Shown in pieces: positions 13,555 through 14,669 of a stretch of DNA of 14,669 bases. The notes under the pieces were generated by a model that was given only the letters and a program-made list of their open reading frames with translations, was not told where the DNA came from and searched no databases. The DNA is taken from the NCBI GenBank assembly GCA_965372385.1, contig CBDVCD010000061.1:1-14669 (forward strand), written 5' to 3'. Position 1 is the stretch's first letter, and each line of letters opens with the position of its first letter. The position numbers and the translations under genes were made by a program. This DNA is from JASJBU01 sp965372385 (GTDB lineage: Bacteria; Pseudomonadota; Gammaproteobacteria; Chromatiales; Chromatiaceae).

Positions 13555-13579
13555 GGGGGATAGTCAGCTAGCGCCTCCT
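13555..13579 (+). repeat. Left terminal inverted repeat of the IS1595 element
   Basis: GGGGGATAGTCAGCTAGCGC followed by CTCCT; inverted match at 14590–14614 with one difference (A versus G at the sixth base). Confidence 0.9.
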
Positions 13580-13595
13580 GGTACAAGATATAGGG

Positions 13596-14585
13596 GTGGA
13601 AGATTTACGAGATAAACAGAAATCATGGCTAAGTCTGGAAGCAGGGCGAGACTATCCACGAACATATCGGGAATTTGTGGAGTGGTTTCCTGACGAGGAA
13701 TCCTGTATCGCTTATCTGAAAAGGCTGCGTTGGCCTAGTGGTTTTATTTGCCCGGCATGCGGCTTTGCTTCAGAACCGTGGCATCAAACACGAGGGAGAC
13801 TGGTTTGCTCTCAATGTCGTCATCAAGCATCCGCCACTAGAGGGACTATCTTTGACAAGACACGCACCCCTTTTACAACTTGGTTTGAAGCTGCTTGGCA
13901 CGTGACAACAGCAAAGAATGGTATGTCCGCAAAAACACTACAACGAACATTAGGCACAAGCTATCGTACTGCATGGAAAATACTTCACCAGTATCGTATT
14001 GCTATGGTACGGAGTGAACGAGAGCAGTTGTCCGGAATCGTTGAGGTCGATGAGAGCCTTGTGGGTGGTGTCGACCATGGTGGTAAACGAGGGCGTGGAG
14101 CCGATAAAGCTATCGTTGCGATTGCTGTTGAGATCAAAAAACCAAAGGGGTTTGGTCGAGTCCGAATGCGTCATATTCCTGATGCCTCAGGTGATCAGTT
14201 GCTTGCATTTGTCACTGACATAGTGGCTTCTGGGAGTACTGTACAAACCGATGGTTGGGGAGGATACAACGATCTGCAACAGAAGGGGTATGTGCACCAA
14301 AAGACGGTGCTTTCATCCAGTGATGACCCGGCACACGTTTCTATGCCGGGCGTCCATCGCATTGCGAGTCTGCTCAAGCGGTGGATTCTTGGTACACATC
14401 AGGGGTCGGTCAGTGTTGAGCATTTGCAATCTTATCTGGAGGAATTTACTTTTCGATTCAACCGTCGCACATCACGTAGCCGTGGACTGGTTTTTCGGAG
14501 ATTACTTGAACAAGCTGTCATTACGGGGCCCATAATCGAGCCAGAAATTGCTCATGGCTTTGATTGGCAGCACCACAACATATAG
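13596..14585 (+). CDS. IS1595-family transposase
   Basis: The 329-residue protein is a DDE-type transposase of the IS1595 family. An N-terminal zinc ribbon has CPAC (Cys52, Cys55) and CSQC (Cys71, Cys74). The core begins with GIVEVDESLVGG (Asp152), continues with TVQTDGWGGY (Asp219), and has a third position in MPGVHRIASLLKRWILGTHQG with His254 and Lys261, a pattern seen in some IS1595 subgroups with His or Asn instead of Glu. The end YLEEFTFRFNRRTSR is family-typical. The start is a GTG at 13596, 17 bp inside the left terminal repeat, with no strong ribosome site. The stop lies 5 bp before the right repeat. No frameshift is seen, so the element should be functional. Confidence 0.93.
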   Translation: MEDLRDKQKSWLSLEAGRDYPRTYREFVEWFPDEESCIAYLKRLRWPSGFICPACGFASEPWHQTRGRLVCSQCRHQASATRGTIFDKTRTPFTTWFEAAWHVTTAKNGMSAKTLQRTLGTSYRTAWKILHQYRIAMVRSEREQLSGIVEVDESLVGGVDHGGKRGRGADKAIVAIAVEIKKPKGFGRVRMRHIPDASGDQLLAFVTDIVASGSTVQTDGWGGYNDLQQKGYVHQKTVLSSSDDPAHVSMPGVHRIASLLKRWILGTHQGSVSVEHLQSYLEEFTFRFNRRTSRSRGLVFRRLLEQAVITGPIIEPEIAHGFDWQHHNI

Positions 14586-14589
14586 TGGG

Positions 14590-14614
14590 AGGAGGCGCTA
14601 GCTGACTACCCCCC
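14590..14614 (-). repeat. Right terminal inverted repeat of the IS1595 element
   Basis: The mirror of the left repeat; on the minus strand it begins GGGGGGTAGTCAGCTAGCGC. Confidence 0.9.
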
Positions 14615-14622
14615 TAATTAAA
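14615..14622 (+). repeat. Right target-site copy flanking the IS1595 element
   Basis: TAATTAAA matches the left copy TATTTAAA at seven of eight positions. The remaining 47 bases to the window end hold no recognisable gene. Confidence 0.55.
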
Positions 14623-14669
14623 TATATTTAGTAAACTGTCACCGTAATTCGCAGGGTTGGGCCTAAACG

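Larger units (their letters stand above)
13555..14614 (+). mobile_element. Complete IS1595-family insertion sequence
   Basis: The element is 1060 bp with 25-bp terminal inverted repeats (13555–13579 and 14590–14614) agreeing at 24 of 25 positions (GGGGG[A/G]TAGTCAGCTAGCGCC...). It has one transposase gene and a near-perfect 8-bp target duplication outside. It sits 59 bp after the rpoS stop. Intact ends, intact transposase and near-perfect target copies suggest a fairly recent insertion. Confidence 0.9.

Overview
The window looks like a chromosomal segment of a sulfur-oxidising gammaproteobacterium. Two things point there. The block surE–pcm–yqaA-like–nlpD–rpoS (9618–13495) is the classic gammaproteobacterial rpoS neighbourhood, and a soxYZ pair (2665–3504) encodes the periplasmic sulfur-substrate carrier of the Sox pathway. 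No 16S rRNA or other species marker is present, so genus cannot be fixed from this sequence.

Layout. (1) 1–1546 is a nested pair of IS21-family remnants. The right end of one element (A, ending near 134, with three 20-bp repeats at a 23-bp period) abuts the 3' part of istA from a second element (B), followed by an intact istB and B's right end at 1546. (2) 1547–2347 is an open frame with no start codon of its own after the IS junction. It is probably the 3' part of an interrupted gene of unknown function. (3) 2348–2664 has no gene. (4) soxY and soxZ form a minus-strand operon with a long leader. Upstream lie a candidate promoter and a tandem direct repeat that could be an activator site. (5) A minus-strand gene encodes a secreted M48 zinc protease with TPR-like repeats (BepA/YfgC type). 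(6) 5527–5803 is a gene-free, MITE-like stretch bounded by 26-bp imperfect inverted repeats. (7) A minus-strand cassette reads hypothetical protein, then MoxR-type AAA+ ATPase, then zincin/VWA protein, with a hairpin-forming repeat between the last two. (8) An Smr-domain gene is divergent from surE. (9) In the surE–rpoS block, pcm carries an in-frame TAG where the family normally has an aromatic residue. (10) A complete IS1595-family element (13555–14614) with 25-bp terminal repeats and a near-perfect 8-bp target duplication lies 59 bp after rpoS.

Functional reading. SoxYZ carries sulfur intermediates in the periplasm. The BepA-like protease, the NlpD-like amidase activator and the YqaA-like membrane protein concern the envelope. 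SurE, Pcm and RpoS are stationary-phase and stress functions. The MoxR–VWA pair is probably a chaperone-like or metal-insertion machine of unknown target. The oddest points are the amber codon in pcm, the MITE-like element, the tandem repeat upstream of soxYZ and the unidentified truncated gene next to the IS21 remnant.
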